64,000 nucleotides of DNA from Sulfurospirillum sp. (GTDB lineage Bacteria > Campylobacterota > Campylobacteria > Campylobacterales > Arcobacteraceae): NCBI GenBank assembly GCA_030491005.1, contig JAKZMJ010000030.1, positions 124,001 to 188,000 on the forward strand. Reading direction: 5' to 3'. The position numbers and the translations under genes are program-made. Of this stretch, positions 46,469 to 55,595 are shown piece by piece (the first letter of the stretch is position 1; every line of letters starts with the position of its first letter). Under the pieces are notes generated by a model. The model did not search any database and was not told the DNA's origin. It saw only the letters and a list, made by a program, of their open reading frames with translations.

Positions 46469-47339
46469 CATAAATAAACTAATCAATGATTTTGAAGATT
46501 ATTTAATAAATAATCTTCCAAAAAGTGTGACATTTCATCCTTATTTTGAAGATGCTTTATCTTATACATTAAAAGCATCTGCAAAAAGATTTAGACCTAT
46601 GTTGCTACTTTGTGTAGTTCGTGCAAATAATACTTTATTTCTTAAAAATGCTATGAGTGTTGCGTTGAGCTTAGAAATGATTCATACTTATTCTTTAATT
46701 CATGATGACCTTCCAAGTATGGATAATGCTAATTTAAGAAGAGGACTTAGTACTTTACATACTAAGTACGATGAAGTAACTGCTATATTAGTAGGAGATG
46801 CTTTAAATACTGAGGCTTTTCATTTACTCTCACAAGCACCTTTTAGTAGTGATATTAAAATTGAACTTATTAAATGTTTATCTCAAAATGCAGGAATAAA
46901 TGGAATGATTATTGGTCAAGCTATTGATTGTTATTTTGAAAATCAAACATTAGAACTTAAAAATTTAGAATTTCTACATATTCATAAAACTGCGAAACTA
47001 ATAGCAGCTTCATTAAAAATGGGTGCAATTATTTGTGAATTAGATTCCAAAGTACAAAATGATTTATATAATTTTGGCTTAGATATTGGTCTTTTGTTCC
47101 AAATTCAAGATGATATCATTGATGAAACTCATTCAAGTAAAGAAGCTGGTAAAACAACTAATAATGATACAAATAAAAATTCTTTTGTAAATTTACATGG
47201 GCTTACATTAGCTATAAATGTAGCAAATCAATTAGCACAAAAATGTATAAACACTCTTAATAACTTTGAAGAACATTTAAAAGAATCCTTAAAAGAAAGT
47301 TTATTAGAATATATATATAGACACATTAAAAAGCAATAA
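46452..47339 (+). CDS. ispA: polyprenyl (farnesyl/geranylgeranyl) diphosphate synthase
   Basis: 295 residues. It condenses isopentenyl diphosphate with allylic diphosphates. The first aspartate-rich motif is LIHDDLPSMDN (DDxxxD), and the second is FQIQDDIIDETHSSKEAGK. KRFRPMLLL is the substrate Arg segment. The start is TTG 46452, overlapping ybaB by 17 nt; no better start is upstream of the KASAKRFRP region, and the ribosome site is weak. Chain length cannot be read with certainty. Confidence 0.9.
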   Translation: MNKKNNINKLINDFEDYLINNLPKSVTFHPYFEDALSYTLKASAKRFRPMLLLCVVRANNTLFLKNAMSVALSLEMIHTYSLIHDDLPSMDNANLRRGLSTLHTKYDEVTAILVGDALNTEAFHLLSQAPFSSDIKIELIKCLSQNAGINGMIIGQAIDCYFENQTLELKNLEFLHIHKTAKLIAASLKMGAIICELDSKVQNDLYNFGLDIGLLFQIQDDIIDETHSSKEAGKTTNNDTNKNSFVNLHGLTLAINVANQLAQKCINTLNNFEEHLKESLKESLLEYIYRHIKKQ

Positions 47340-47412
47340 TATTTACAAGTTATTGTTCAATAATTAATAATACTTAAGAAAGATAAAAATATACTTTTTA
47401 TAAGGTATTTTT

Positions 47413-47418
47413 TATAAT
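47413..47418 (+). promoter_or_regulatory. putative -10 box for the signalling cluster
   Basis: TATAAT, placed so that transcription would begin near 47425. That is after the in-frame GTG at 47420 and before ATG 47453, which favours the ATG as the kinase start. Confidence 0.45.
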
Positions 47419-47452
47419 TGTGATATACTTTTTAAAAAAGGTTAATATTATC

Positions 47453-49078
47453 ATGGCTAATATTCCTATAATAAGTATATTTTCAAATAGCTTATTTAGA
47501 AAAATATTTATGATTTTATTTATAAGTATATCTTTGATTTTGCTAATTTTTGCACTACAAGCATTGAAATTACAAAAAAGTTCTCTTATTGATTCTTTAC
47601 ATTTCGAAGCTAAAAGTATATGCGATGAAATTATTTTTTATAACAAAGAAGATATATTAATTTATAATGAAATTAATATTTTCGAACAAAGTTATGAATA
47701 TGTACAAGAAAATGAACATATACTAAATCTAATAATTGCTAAAACAAATGAGAATCCTATAAAAATTGAACACAACAAATGGTCTATGCTAGAAAAAAAT
47801 TTCAAAAAAATCAATCAACAATCAAAACCTTATGACATTATTCTTAACAACAAAGGTCAAGAAGTTTTTTATTATGAATGTCCAATACAATTATCTTTAA
47901 TTAACAAAGGTTGGATTTATTTAAATTTATCACTTGATGATTATAATAAAAGAGTAGATATAATTAATAATCAATTATTATATTTAGCAATGATTTTATT
48001 TCTTATCATAATCTTCATCTCATATTTTATAGCAAAAACATTTTCAAAACCTATTATTAAACTAAATGAAGTATCAAAACAAATTGCACTGGGAAATTTA
48101 TCTTTAAGAGTTGATATTGATTCAAATGATGAAATAGGAAATTTAGCCAAAACTTTTAATACTATGGTTAATAATCTTGAACATTCAAAAAAAGAACTTA
48201 TTAAATCTCACGAGAAATTAGAATATAGTGTTAAGCTAAGAACACAAGAACTGGTAGAGGTAAATATTCAATTAAACTATAAGTCAATTGAATTAAATGA
48301 ATTAAATGAAACTTTAGCACACAAAGTTCAAGAAGCAATAAAAAAACAACAAGACCAAGAACAAATTTTAATCCAACAATCAAGGTCAGCAGCTATGGGA
48401 GAGATGATAGGAAACATTGCTCATCAATGGAGACAGCCTTTAAATATCTTAGGATTAATTATTCAAAATATTCATTTTTCTTATCAAATGAATGAATTAA
48501 CTAACGAATTTATGGATAATGCTGTTAAAAAAGCAAATATTCAAACAAATAATATGTCAAAAACAATTGATGATTTTAGAAACTTTTTTCAGCCAAATAA
48601 AGAAAAAAAATCTTTTTTATTAAATGAAGTTGTACAAAAATCTTTGCTCTTAGTAGAATCCCCATTTTCTTACAATAATATTAAACTAATAGAAAAAATA
48701 AATAAGGTACAAAATGTTTACGGCTTTCCAAATGAATTTTCACAAGCATTAATTAATATATTAAATAATGCAAAAGATGCCTTAGTTGAAAATAAGATAA
48801 AAGATTCAACTGTAATAGTAAGTGTATTTGATGATGATAAGTTTGGTTATGTTACAATACAAGACAATGCGAAGGGAATTAAAAAGAATGTAATTGGTAA
48901 AATATTTGATCCGTATTTTACTACAAAACAAGATGAAAAAGGTACAGGTATCGGTCTTTATATGTCTAAAATAATTATTGAACAAAATATGCTAGGTAAA
49001 CTAGATGTTCACAATAGTTCTAATGGTTCATTATTTACTATAAAAATACCACTTCATAAAGGATATAATTTATGTTAA
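47453..49078 (+). CDS. sensor histidine kinase with HAMP domain
   Basis: 541 residues from ATG 47453. A membrane helix (about 15-37), a periplasmic sensor (to about 180), a second helix and a HAMP domain (SKPIIKLNEVSKQIALGNLS) come first, followed by a coiled coil (about 245-310). The H-box is MIGNIAHQWRQPLNILGLI, the HWRQPL type common in Arcobacter and Sulfurimonas. The ATP site follows (INILNNAKDAL, GTGIGLYMSK). It overlaps the next gene by 7 nt, so the two form a signal pair. Confidence 0.9.
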   Translation: MANIPIISIFSNSLFRKIFMILFISISLILLIFALQALKLQKSSLIDSLHFEAKSICDEIIFYNKEDILIYNEINIFEQSYEYVQENEHILNLIIAKTNENPIKIEHNKWSMLEKNFKKINQQSKPYDIILNNKGQEVFYYECPIQLSLINKGWIYLNLSLDDYNKRVDIINNQLLYLAMILFLIIIFISYFIAKTFSKPIIKLNEVSKQIALGNLSLRVDIDSNDEIGNLAKTFNTMVNNLEHSKKELIKSHEKLEYSVKLRTQELVEVNIQLNYKSIELNELNETLAHKVQEAIKKQQDQEQILIQQSRSAAMGEMIGNIAHQWRQPLNILGLIIQNIHFSYQMNELTNEFMDNAVKKANIQTNNMSKTIDDFRNFFQPNKEKKSFLLNEVVQKSLLLVESPFSYNNIKLIEKINKVQNVYGFPNEFSQALINILNNAKDALVENKIKDSTVIVSVFDDDKFGYVTIQDNAKGIKKNVIGKIFDPYFTTKQDEKGTGIGLYMSKIIIEQNMLGKLDVHNSSNGSLFTIKIPLHKGYNLC

Positions 49079-50364
49079 ATACATCATACGATATTGACAA
49101 AACACTATTATGGAATTTAACTATCTTATATGTTGAAGATGAGAAATTAATTACGCAAGAAGTAGAGTTTTTCTTATCTAAGTATATTAAAAATATACAT
49201 ATAGCCCATGATGGAGAAGAAGGCGAGAGGCTATATCATAAAATTAAACCAGATATTATAATCACAGATATTCAAATGCCTAAACAAAATGGTTTAGAAA
49301 TGATAAAAAAAATCAATGACAACAACATTCCTGTTATTGTAACAACAGCATTTAGTGATGTTGAATATTTTGTAGAAGCTTTAGAGCTTAATATTAATAA
49401 ATATATTATTAAACCTATTGATTTAAAAAAACTTTTAGAAGATATCCAAGAATGTGCAACTATTAACAATATCAAAAATGAACTTTTTAAACACGATAAT
49501 TTAATGAATATAATAAATACAAATATTCTTCTATCAATAACAAATACAAAAGGTATTATTATTGAAGTAAGTGATGCTTTTTGTAAGTTTGTAGGGTATT
49601 CAAAAGAAGAAATCATTAATAGCTCTCATGTACTATTTAAGCACAAAGACACACCTAGTTCTTTCTATAAGCATTTGTGGTCTTCAATAAAAAGTGGTAA
49701 GATTTTTGTAGGAGAAGTTAAAAATATCAAAAAAAATGGTGAGGAGTATTTTCTTAAGATTAGAATAACACCTATTTTTAAAGATAATATTATTATTAAT
49801 TATATCGCAATAGGTGAAAATATTACGGACAAAAAAAAACTAGAACTATTAGTAATAGAAGATGATTTAACCAAACTATACAATAGAAGACATTTTAATG
49901 AAATTTTAAATAAAGAAACTAGAAGAATTAAAAGACATAAAGGTACATTGCATATGTTGATATTAGATATTGATTATTTTAAAAAATATAATGATACATA
50001 TGGTCATCCACAAGGAGATGAAGCTTTACGGATAATTGCAAATATTTTTAAAAGCTCTATGACAAGAGTTAGTGATTATGCTTTTAGACTTGGGGGTGAA
50101 GAGTTTTGCTTAATTTATACAGATATGAGCAAAGAAGAATCGATAAATTTATCAAAAAGAATTGTTAAAAATGTTGAAAATTTGAAAATAAAACATAGAG
50201 CAAGTATTATTTCTCAATATTTAACAATATCAGCAGGATTAATTATTGAAGATGGATCAAATATAGATGAAAAGCTTTTATATAAAAATGCAGATGAAGC
50301 TTTATATATAGCAAAAATGAATGGTAGAAATCAAGTTGTGATTTCTAAGCATTGTGTAAAATAA
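49072..50364 (+). CDS. response regulator with PAS and GGDEF domains, diguanylate cyclase
   Basis: 430 residues in three parts: receiver (ILYVEDEKLI, phosphoacceptor in DIIITDIQMPKQNGLEM), PAS (about 140-255, with GYSKEEIINSSHVLFKHKDT), and GGDEF (LTKLYNRRHFNEIL, active site RLGGEEFCLIY). It would make c-di-GMP when activated by the upstream kinase. Upstream of the active site there is no clear RxxD inhibitory site. Stop and start overlap with the kinase gene. Confidence 0.93.
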   Translation: MLNTSYDIDKTLLWNLTILYVEDEKLITQEVEFFLSKYIKNIHIAHDGEEGERLYHKIKPDIIITDIQMPKQNGLEMIKKINDNNIPVIVTTAFSDVEYFVEALELNINKYIIKPIDLKKLLEDIQECATINNIKNELFKHDNLMNIINTNILLSITNTKGIIIEVSDAFCKFVGYSKEEIINSSHVLFKHKDTPSSFYKHLWSSIKSGKIFVGEVKNIKKNGEEYFLKIRITPIFKDNIIINYIAIGENITDKKKLELLVIEDDLTKLYNRRHFNEILNKETRRIKRHKGTLHMLILDIDYFKKYNDTYGHPQGDEALRIIANIFKSSMTRVSDYAFRLGGEEFCLIYTDMSKEESINLSKRIVKNVENLKIKHRASIISQYLTISAGLIIEDGSNIDEKLLYKNADEALYIAKMNGRNQVVISKHCVK

Positions 50365-50374
50365 ATGGTAAATA

Positions 50375-51037
50375 ATGAAAGTTTTATTATTAGAAGATGA
50401 TTTAGCTCTTAGTGATATTTTACAAGATCATTTAATTCATAAAAAAATTGATGTAACATTATGCAATAATGGTCAAGAAGCTTTAGAGTATTTGGTTGAA
50501 GAAGTTTTTGACTTTGCAATTTTAGATATTAATACTCCTATTGTATCTGGACTTAAAGTATTAAAAATTATTAGAAGTGAATATAAAATAACAATACCAA
50601 TTATAATAATAACTGCATATCATGATACAAAATATCTAAAAGAAGCTTTTGAGAATCAAGTTGATGATTATATTAAAAAACCATTTGACCTAGAAGAACT
50701 TGACCAAAGAATTAATAAACTTTGTCGGCATTTTTCGATTGAACAAAAAGATATTATAAAAATTGATAATATCTTTTTTACTCCATATGAATGTGAATTA
50801 GTAATCAATAATAAGAGAGTTTTTATAGCCAAAAAAGAAAGAGATATCTTAAAGTATTTTATTACACATAAAAATAGAGTAATTTCAAGTGAAGAACTAT
50901 TACAAAATATTTGGCAATATAGTGAGCAACCAAGTGATGCGACAATAAGAGTTTATATAAAAAATTTAAGAGAATTATTAGGTAAAGATAGAATTATTAC
51001 AATTAGATCACTTGGATATAAATTTGAACAAAAGTGA
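50375..51037 (+). CDS. OmpR-family response regulator, paralogue
   Basis: 220 residues. The receiver domain has LLLEDDLALSDIL, the phosphoacceptor in FAILDINTPIVSGLKVL, and the Lys in DDYIKKPFDLEEL. The DNA-binding domain ends ATIRVYIKNLRELLGKDRI and SLGYKFEQK. It is similar in order and motifs to the regulator at 30519-31187. Its 3' end overlaps the kinase gene by 26 nt. Confidence 0.92.
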   Translation: MKVLLLEDDLALSDILQDHLIHKKIDVTLCNNGQEALEYLVEEVFDFAILDINTPIVSGLKVLKIIRSEYKITIPIIIITAYHDTKYLKEAFENQVDDYIKKPFDLEELDQRINKLCRHFSIEQKDIIKIDNIFFTPYECELVINNKRVFIAKKERDILKYFITHKNRVISSEELLQNIWQYSEQPSDATIRVYIKNLRELLGKDRIITIRSLGYKFEQK

Positions 51038-52208
51038 AAAAAAATCACTTTTTAGTTTCTTGCTAATATATGCAGGCTCAACGCTATTGATGCTAGGCGT
51101 ATTATTATACTCTTATTATGTAAATGAACTTGAAGCATTAGATACACATTGTACAATACAAATGCAAAGTACTGCAAATAAAATAAGAGGCGATATTCTA
51201 AAAGCTTATATGGATAAAGAAACATTTAATCCAAGCAAACTAAAAGAAAACTCTATGAAGTATGGCTTGTTTTCTAAAAATAAAAAAGAAATTTATTCTA
51301 ATTTATTTAACAAAGAATTAAAATTTGATAACACATCTTATTTTAGTGATACTCATTCTTTTCATATCTCAACAATAGATGAAAATATGGGGATAGATGT
51401 AAAATATATTATAATAGAAACTGATCAGCTTCCAAATGATGTGAAAGAATTAAAATATATTATGATTGGCATTTTAATATTTAGTACTATCTTTATTCTT
51501 CTTGTTGGTTATTTCCTAGCAAGGCTTTTATTAAAACCAATAAAGAATAAATTTGAAATACTTGATAATTTTATTAAAGATAGCGCTCATGAATTAAATA
51601 CTCCTGTTTCTATTTTATTAGCTTCAAGTTCGACTTTAAAACAAGGTAGACATGAAGAAAAAATGCTAAAATATATTATAAGTAGTGCAAAGCAAATATC
51701 ACAAATTTATAATGATATGCACTTTTTAGCTTTCGATGATAAAAATATTTCTTTGGATGAACTTATAAATTTAGATGAACTAACATATGAGTGTATTGAC
51801 TTTTATAAAGATATAGCACTTATAAAAAATATAGAGATAATCACAAAAATAGATACTATTACTATTTTTATAGATAAGATGAAAATGCAAAAAATACTTA
51901 ATAACTTAATATCCAATGCAATTAAATATTCAAAAAAAGATGGGCAAATTATTATTTGTATTAAAAATAATATTTTAAGTATACAAGATTTTGGTATTGG
52001 TATTACACAAGAAGATCAAAAAATTATATTTAAGCGTTATAAAAGAGGAAGTAACAACGAAGGTGGTTTTGGCATTGGACTTGACATAGTCTCAAAAGTA
52101 TCAAAAGAATATAATTTAAGTTTAAATCTTAATTCTAAACTCAAACAAGGTTCAACTTTTTCAATTGATATGAAAAATATTATAAAACAATCGCCTAAAG
52201 CTCATTGA
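51012..52208 (+). CDS. sensor histidine kinase, paralogue
   Basis: 398 residues from TTG 51012. Two membrane helices (about 14-35 and 150-172) flank a periplasmic domain. The H-box is FIKDSAHELNTPVSILLAS, with NLISNAIKYSKKDG and GGFGIGLDIVSKV as the ATP site. The N-terminus MDINLNKSEKKSLFSFLLIY parallels LDIDLSQSEKRTLFGFLSLY of the kinase at 29375-30544. No other start lies between the overlap and the first helix except TTG 51024. Confidence 0.89.
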   Translation: MDINLNKSEKKSLFSFLLIYAGSTLLMLGVLLYSYYVNELEALDTHCTIQMQSTANKIRGDILKAYMDKETFNPSKLKENSMKYGLFSKNKKEIYSNLFNKELKFDNTSYFSDTHSFHISTIDENMGIDVKYIIIETDQLPNDVKELKYIMIGILIFSTIFILLVGYFLARLLLKPIKNKFEILDNFIKDSAHELNTPVSILLASSSTLKQGRHEEKMLKYIISSAKQISQIYNDMHFLAFDDKNISLDELINLDELTYECIDFYKDIALIKNIEIITKIDTITIFIDKMKMQKILNNLISNAIKYSKKDGQIIICIKNNILSIQDFGIGITQEDQKIIFKRYKRGSNNEGGFGIGLDIVSKVSKEYNLSLNLNSKLKQGSTFSIDMKNIIKQSPKAH

Positions 52209-52234
52209 ACTCAAAATAAAATATAAACACTATG

Positions 52235-52321
52235 TGGTAGCTGTGAAGGGACTTGAACCCTTACATCAGTAAAGATATGTGATTTTGAATCACACGCGTC
52301 TACCAGTTCCGCCACACAGCC
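52235..52321 (-). tRNA. tRNA-Leu (anticodon CAA)
   Basis: Read on the minus strand: acceptor GGCTGTG pairs with CACAGCT (one G-T pair), followed by A and an encoded CCA. The anticodon loop TTCAAAA gives CAA. A long variable arm, a class II tRNA feature, and a T arm AAGGG-TTCAAGT-CCCTT are present. Length is 87 nt including CCA. Confidence 0.96.
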
Positions 52322-52329
52322 ACTAAAAG

Positions 52330-52350
52330 CTTATTTTAAACTAAAATAAG
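52330..52350. repeat. hairpin between HU terminator and tRNA-Leu
   Basis: CTTATTTTA pairs with TAAAATAAG across a 3-nt loop. It sits 9 bp upstream of tRNA-Leu on the minus strand. It may be part of the tRNA promoter region or a second, weak terminator. Confidence 0.5.
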
Positions 52351-52360
52351 TTAAGAAATA

Positions 52361-52394
52361 AAAAAGGTTCTTTTAAAATATAAGGAACCTTTTT
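52361..52394 (-). terminator. terminator of the HU gene
   Basis: AAAAAGGTTC (52361-52370) pairs with GAACCTTTTT (52385-52394) across a 14-nt AT-rich loop. A T run follows on either strand, and it lies 16 bp after the HU stop. Confidence 0.85.
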
Positions 52395-52409
52395 TAATAT
52401 AAAAATGAA

Positions 52410-52694
52410 TTAAGAGTTTTTATTAGCTACTGATTCTTTTAAATATTTTCCTACTTTAAATTTAGCTACAGTGGTAGCTGGAACATCAACTGTTCTATCA
52501 GTACCTGGTACTTTCGCAATTCTTGCAGCTCTATCTGCTGTACTAAATGTACCAAAACCTATAAAACTAACCACTTCTCTTTTAACTAATGTCTCTGTAA
52601 TAGTTTCTAAAACTGCTTCAATAGCAACTTTAGTGTCTTTTTTAGATAATCCAGCCTTAACAGATACTGCATCGATAAACTCTGCTTTGTTCAT
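52410..52694 (-). CDS. hup: HU-family DNA-binding protein
   Basis: 94 residues. MNKAEFIDAVSVKAGLSKKD and VSFIGFGTFSTADRAARIAK match HU, and the arm region is TDRTVDVPATTVAKFKVGK. It bends and compacts DNA as a dimer. AGGAG precedes the ATG. It is single-gene, with its own terminator. Confidence 0.95.
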   Translation of the reverse strand: MNKAEFIDAVSVKAGLSKKDTKVAIEAVLETITETLVKREVVSFIGFGTFSTADRAARIAKVPGTDRTVDVPATTVAKFKVGKYLKESVANKNS

Positions 52695-52801
52695 AAAAGA
52701 ACTCCTTCAAATAAAATTTGAATAACTTTATAGTAATAAAGCTTTAAAATAGCTAAATTAAGCCTTAGAATGGTCTTTTTAGAGTTTTTTTAAATTTATT
52801 A

Positions 52802-53377
52802 TTAAAATGAAAATTTTATATTCATCAATCTTACGGAGTTTTCTAAGATAGCTACTTTTTTTACTAATTGATTAATATCTCTATCATAAACATAAGTACC
52901 TATTCCTTTAATAATCATCAAGTGATTATTCGTTTGTTTCAGATATTTTGTTATTTCTAAAGTGTTTCTATCATACCAAGTATCAAAATCACCAGGGTCA
53001 TAAATCTTAATTGAGCCAAATGTTGTTTTACCAAAATAGTCATTAAAAACAATTTCATCATGATTAAACGTATATGCTGTTGTATAAATAGGAACACCAA
53101 ATGCTATGTATTTTGCTTCATGTATGTTGTTGTATATACTAGCATGAACATGTGCCTCAATACTTGCTATATTCCACCTGTAATCTTCTTTATTAATATT
53201 TAATTCACAAAAAGATTTTTCTTCCATTTCATCGAAAATCGCATCTGCTGTATTAATAACAAAAGAATCATGGTTGATTTTTTTTGATATAGAACCATGA
53301 TATATTCCAAAAAAATTTTTTCTAAACATTGTTAGAGATAAATTACTCAACATTTTTACCGTATTAATATCAATCAT
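52802..53377 (-). CDS. class II aldolase/adducin-like protein
   Basis: 191 residues. The fold is suggested by NFFGIYHGSISKKI, the metal-binding histidines in IEAHVHASIYN, and a Gly-Thr segment in IKGIGTYVYDRDINQLVKKV near the end. It lacks some usual active-site residues, so it may not be a sugar aldolase. It lies just upstream of HU and downstream of the Bat operon on the same strand, with no clear partner. Confidence 0.72.
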   Translation of the reverse strand: MIDINTVKMLSNLSLTMFRKNFFGIYHGSISKKINHDSFVINTADAIFDEMEEKSFCELNINKEDYRWNIASIEAHVHASIYNNIHEAKYIAFGVPIYTTAYTFNHDEIVFNDYFGKTTFGSIKIYDPGDFDTWYDRNTLEITKYLKQTNNHLMIIKGIGTYVYDRDINQLVKKVAILENSVRLMNIKFSF

Positions 53378-53415
53378 AATTACAAATCCTAATTATTTCT
53401 ATTTTAAAGTAAAAC

Positions 53416-54285
53416 CTAATAATAAGCTTTTATCACAATACCCTTACTTTCTTTTATAGATGTCACATAATAATTAGTTGGGATTATAATAATATCTGAT
53501 TTTAATACTTCTTTAATATGCCAAAAAGCTTCAAGCACTCTCTCTCTTGCTAGCCCCTTAAATAAATATTCTTTTACAGTTTTTTTAACATCTTTAGGTA
53601 AATTCTTAAAATCATTTGTATTTAATTTTTCATATAAAACATCATCATCTTGAGCAATAACTCCAATAATTTCAAATCTAGCTAATTTTTTATATTTATT
53701 TATAAATATTTTTATATTATCTTTACAACTTTTTGATAAAAAATTACTTCCCTTTTTTGATTTATAGCATTTTAAAAGCTTAAATTTTTCAGAAAGAAAT
53801 AGTTTTCTTACATCTAAGTTACTTACTGTTGTTATATTTTGTATTTTTGAACTTCCTAATGTTTGAATTTTTTTATTCATAAAATTTATTTGTTTCTTAT
53901 GTGTTTCTTTTAATTTGTTCATTTCTTCATTCATAAAAACAATTTCTTGCATATATTTTGCTTTTACTTTTTCAATAGTTTTTTTATTTTGATTTTCATT
54001 AATATTTTCTTGATTTTGAATTACATTTTTACTTTTTGCTGTAGGTGCGATATTTGTTTTATTTTGTTCAACTAATACATAAAAAATTATACAAATCAAT
54101 ATGAAATTAATAAATATTAAAATATACATTAAAAGGTTATTAATTGTTTTTTTATTATCATTTGCTATTCTTTGAATACCTGAGTTAGCTTTATTTTGTT
54201 TTATAAAATCTTGTTTTGTATTGTTTTCTTGTCCAAAAGTTTTTTTTAATGCCAATTTTAACTCTTCAGTTTTATCATCTACCAT
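53416..54285 (-). CDS. membrane protein with coiled coil, last gene of the Bat operon
   Basis: 289 residues. The N-terminal 50 residues are charged; one membrane helix follows (LLMYILIFINFILICIIFYV, about 48-67), then a coiled coil (about 95-150). The C-terminal domain has FEIIGVIAQDD and GLARERVLEAFWHIKEVL, which weakly recall the OmpA-like peptidoglycan-binding fold. It starts 4 nt after the vWA gene. Its function is unknown. Confidence 0.65.
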   Translation of the reverse strand: MVDDKTEELKLALKKTFGQENNTKQDFIKQNKANSGIQRIANDNKKTINNLLMYILIFINFILICIIFYVLVEQNKTNIAPTAKSKNVIQNQENINENQNKKTIEKVKAKYMQEIVFMNEEMNKLKETHKKQINFMNKKIQTLGSSKIQNITTVSNLDVRKLFLSEKFKLLKCYKSKKGSNFLSKSCKDNIKIFINKYKKLARFEIIGVIAQDDDVLYEKLNTNDFKNLPKDVKKTVKEYLFKGLARERVLEAFWHIKEVLKSDIIIIPTNYYVTSIKESKGIVIKAYY

Positions 54286-54289
54286 AACG

Positions 54290-55192
54290 CTAGTCCTTGT
54301 TTCTTAAATAAATAAATAAGATTAATGTAATAATAGCTAAAAAAAGTGGATAAAAAAATAAATACTCTTTTAAAATAATCTTATTTCCTTTAATCTCTGA
54401 TTTTTCAAGAGTATCTATTTGTTTATAAATTTGTATTAAATCTTGTTTTGAATATGCAAAAAAAGATTTTCCCTTAGATTTTTTTGCAATTTTATCTAAG
54501 ATAACTCCATTAATCACTCCAATACCTATGGTATATACTTTAATCTTATATTTTTTCAGCATTTTAATCAATATATTAAAAGGAATTTTACTAGAGTTAT
54601 CTTCTCCATCTGTTAATAATATGATTATCTTACTTTTTGATTTAGATGTTTTTAAAATATTTACACTTGATATTAGAGAATCAATAATAGCTGTTTGCTC
54701 ACCTACCATACCTACATCAAAATAATTTATAATTAAACTTTGAGCTTCTTTATCAAAAGATAAAGGTGATGCCATCATAACTGAACTTCCAAAAATAATT
54801 AATGCTATATTATCATTTATTCTTTTTGGAATAAAATCTTTTATAATTTCTTTTACTACTTGAAACCTTGTTTGATATTGATTATTTGGATTAAAGCCCA
54901 ATTTATTCATAGATCCACTTGTATCAATGTTTAAGACAATATCTATACCATTTTTTTTGATAATTTGAGTATTTTTTATTTTAATAGGTGATGCTAAAGA
55001 TATTATTAAAGAAACAATTATGAAATATTGTAATATAAAAATTAAGACATAAGACTTACTTTTGCTTTGATTAAAAATATTTAAATGAGGCAAAATATAC
55101 ACAGGTCTCTTTTTCTTGCAAAATAATGAACATAAAATAAATGGAATAATTAATAAAAAAATAAATGGATATTCAAAACTTATATTAAACAT
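54290..55192 (-). CDS. von Willebrand factor A-domain protein, BatA-like
   Basis: 300 residues. An N-terminal hydrophobic pair (about 8-25 and 47-67), a vWA domain with the metal site DTSGSM near residue 93 and TDGEDN, and a C-terminal membrane helix (YPLFLAIITLILFIYL) are visible. Bat proteins with a MoxR ATPase form envelope-stress or metal-insertion complexes in other bacteria. It overlaps the upstream gene by 8 nt. Confidence 0.87.
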   Translation of the reverse strand: MFNISFEYPFIFLLIIPFILCSLFCKKKRPVYILPHLNIFNQSKSKSYVLIFILQYFIIVSLIISLASPIKIKNTQIIKKNGIDIVLNIDTSGSMNKLGFNPNNQYQTRFQVVKEIIKDFIPKRINDNIALIIFGSSVMMASPLSFDKEAQSLIINYFDVGMVGEQTAIIDSLISSVNILKTSKSKSKIIILLTDGEDNSSKIPFNILIKMLKKYKIKVYTIGIGVINGVILDKIAKKSKGKSFFAYSKQDLIQIYKQIDTLEKSEIKGNKIILKEYLFFYPLFLAIITLILFIYLRNKD

Positions 55193-55595
55193 GAAGCATA
55201 CCTAAAAATTCTTGTAGTTTTAGTTTTGTATTAGTATTTAATTTATTATTTTCGTTTTTATATTTATATTGCGATAAATCTTCTATAAGAATGTCTTTAC
55301 ATACTTCTTCTTCTTGTGTTTTAGCTAATAGTCGTAAGTATTTTGTCAAAGTATATGCTAAATTTTTTTCTAATTTTTTAGACTTGTTATCTTCAAGAGT
55401 ATATAATAAATTTTTAAATTCAATAAAATATTTTTTTCTTATATTGTCTCTTTTTTTAATATAAAATTTATAAATATAAAAAATAAGTACTAATACAATT
55501 ATAAAAATTATTACAGCAAATAAAATAAATAAATAAAAAGAATTATCAGGTATATCTACGATATCTTTAATACCATATAATTTTAAATTTTGCAT
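55185..55595 (-). CDS. small membrane protein of the Bat operon (DUF4381-like)
   Basis: 136 residues. One strong membrane helix lies at about 21-46 (FILFAVIIFIIVLVLIFYIY), followed by a helical cytoplasmic region. Position between DUF58 and vWA genes matches DUF4381-type proteins; sequence support is weak. It shares one base with the DUF58 gene and overlaps the vWA gene by 8 nt, so coupled translation is likely. Confidence 0.68.
   Translation of the reverse strand: MQNLKLYGIKDIVDIPDNSFYLFILFAVIIFIIVLVLIFYIYKFYIKKRDNIRKKYFIEFKNLLYTLEDNKSKKLEKNLAYTLTKYLRLLAKTQEEEVCKDILIEDLSQYKYKNENNKLNTNTKLKLQEFLGMLHV

Noticed and set aside
53137-53260. Idea that the aldolase-like protein is part of the Bat operon
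   Set aside because: It is separated by a 38-bp gap and has no functional link to MoxR/vWA proteins; shared strand is the only support.
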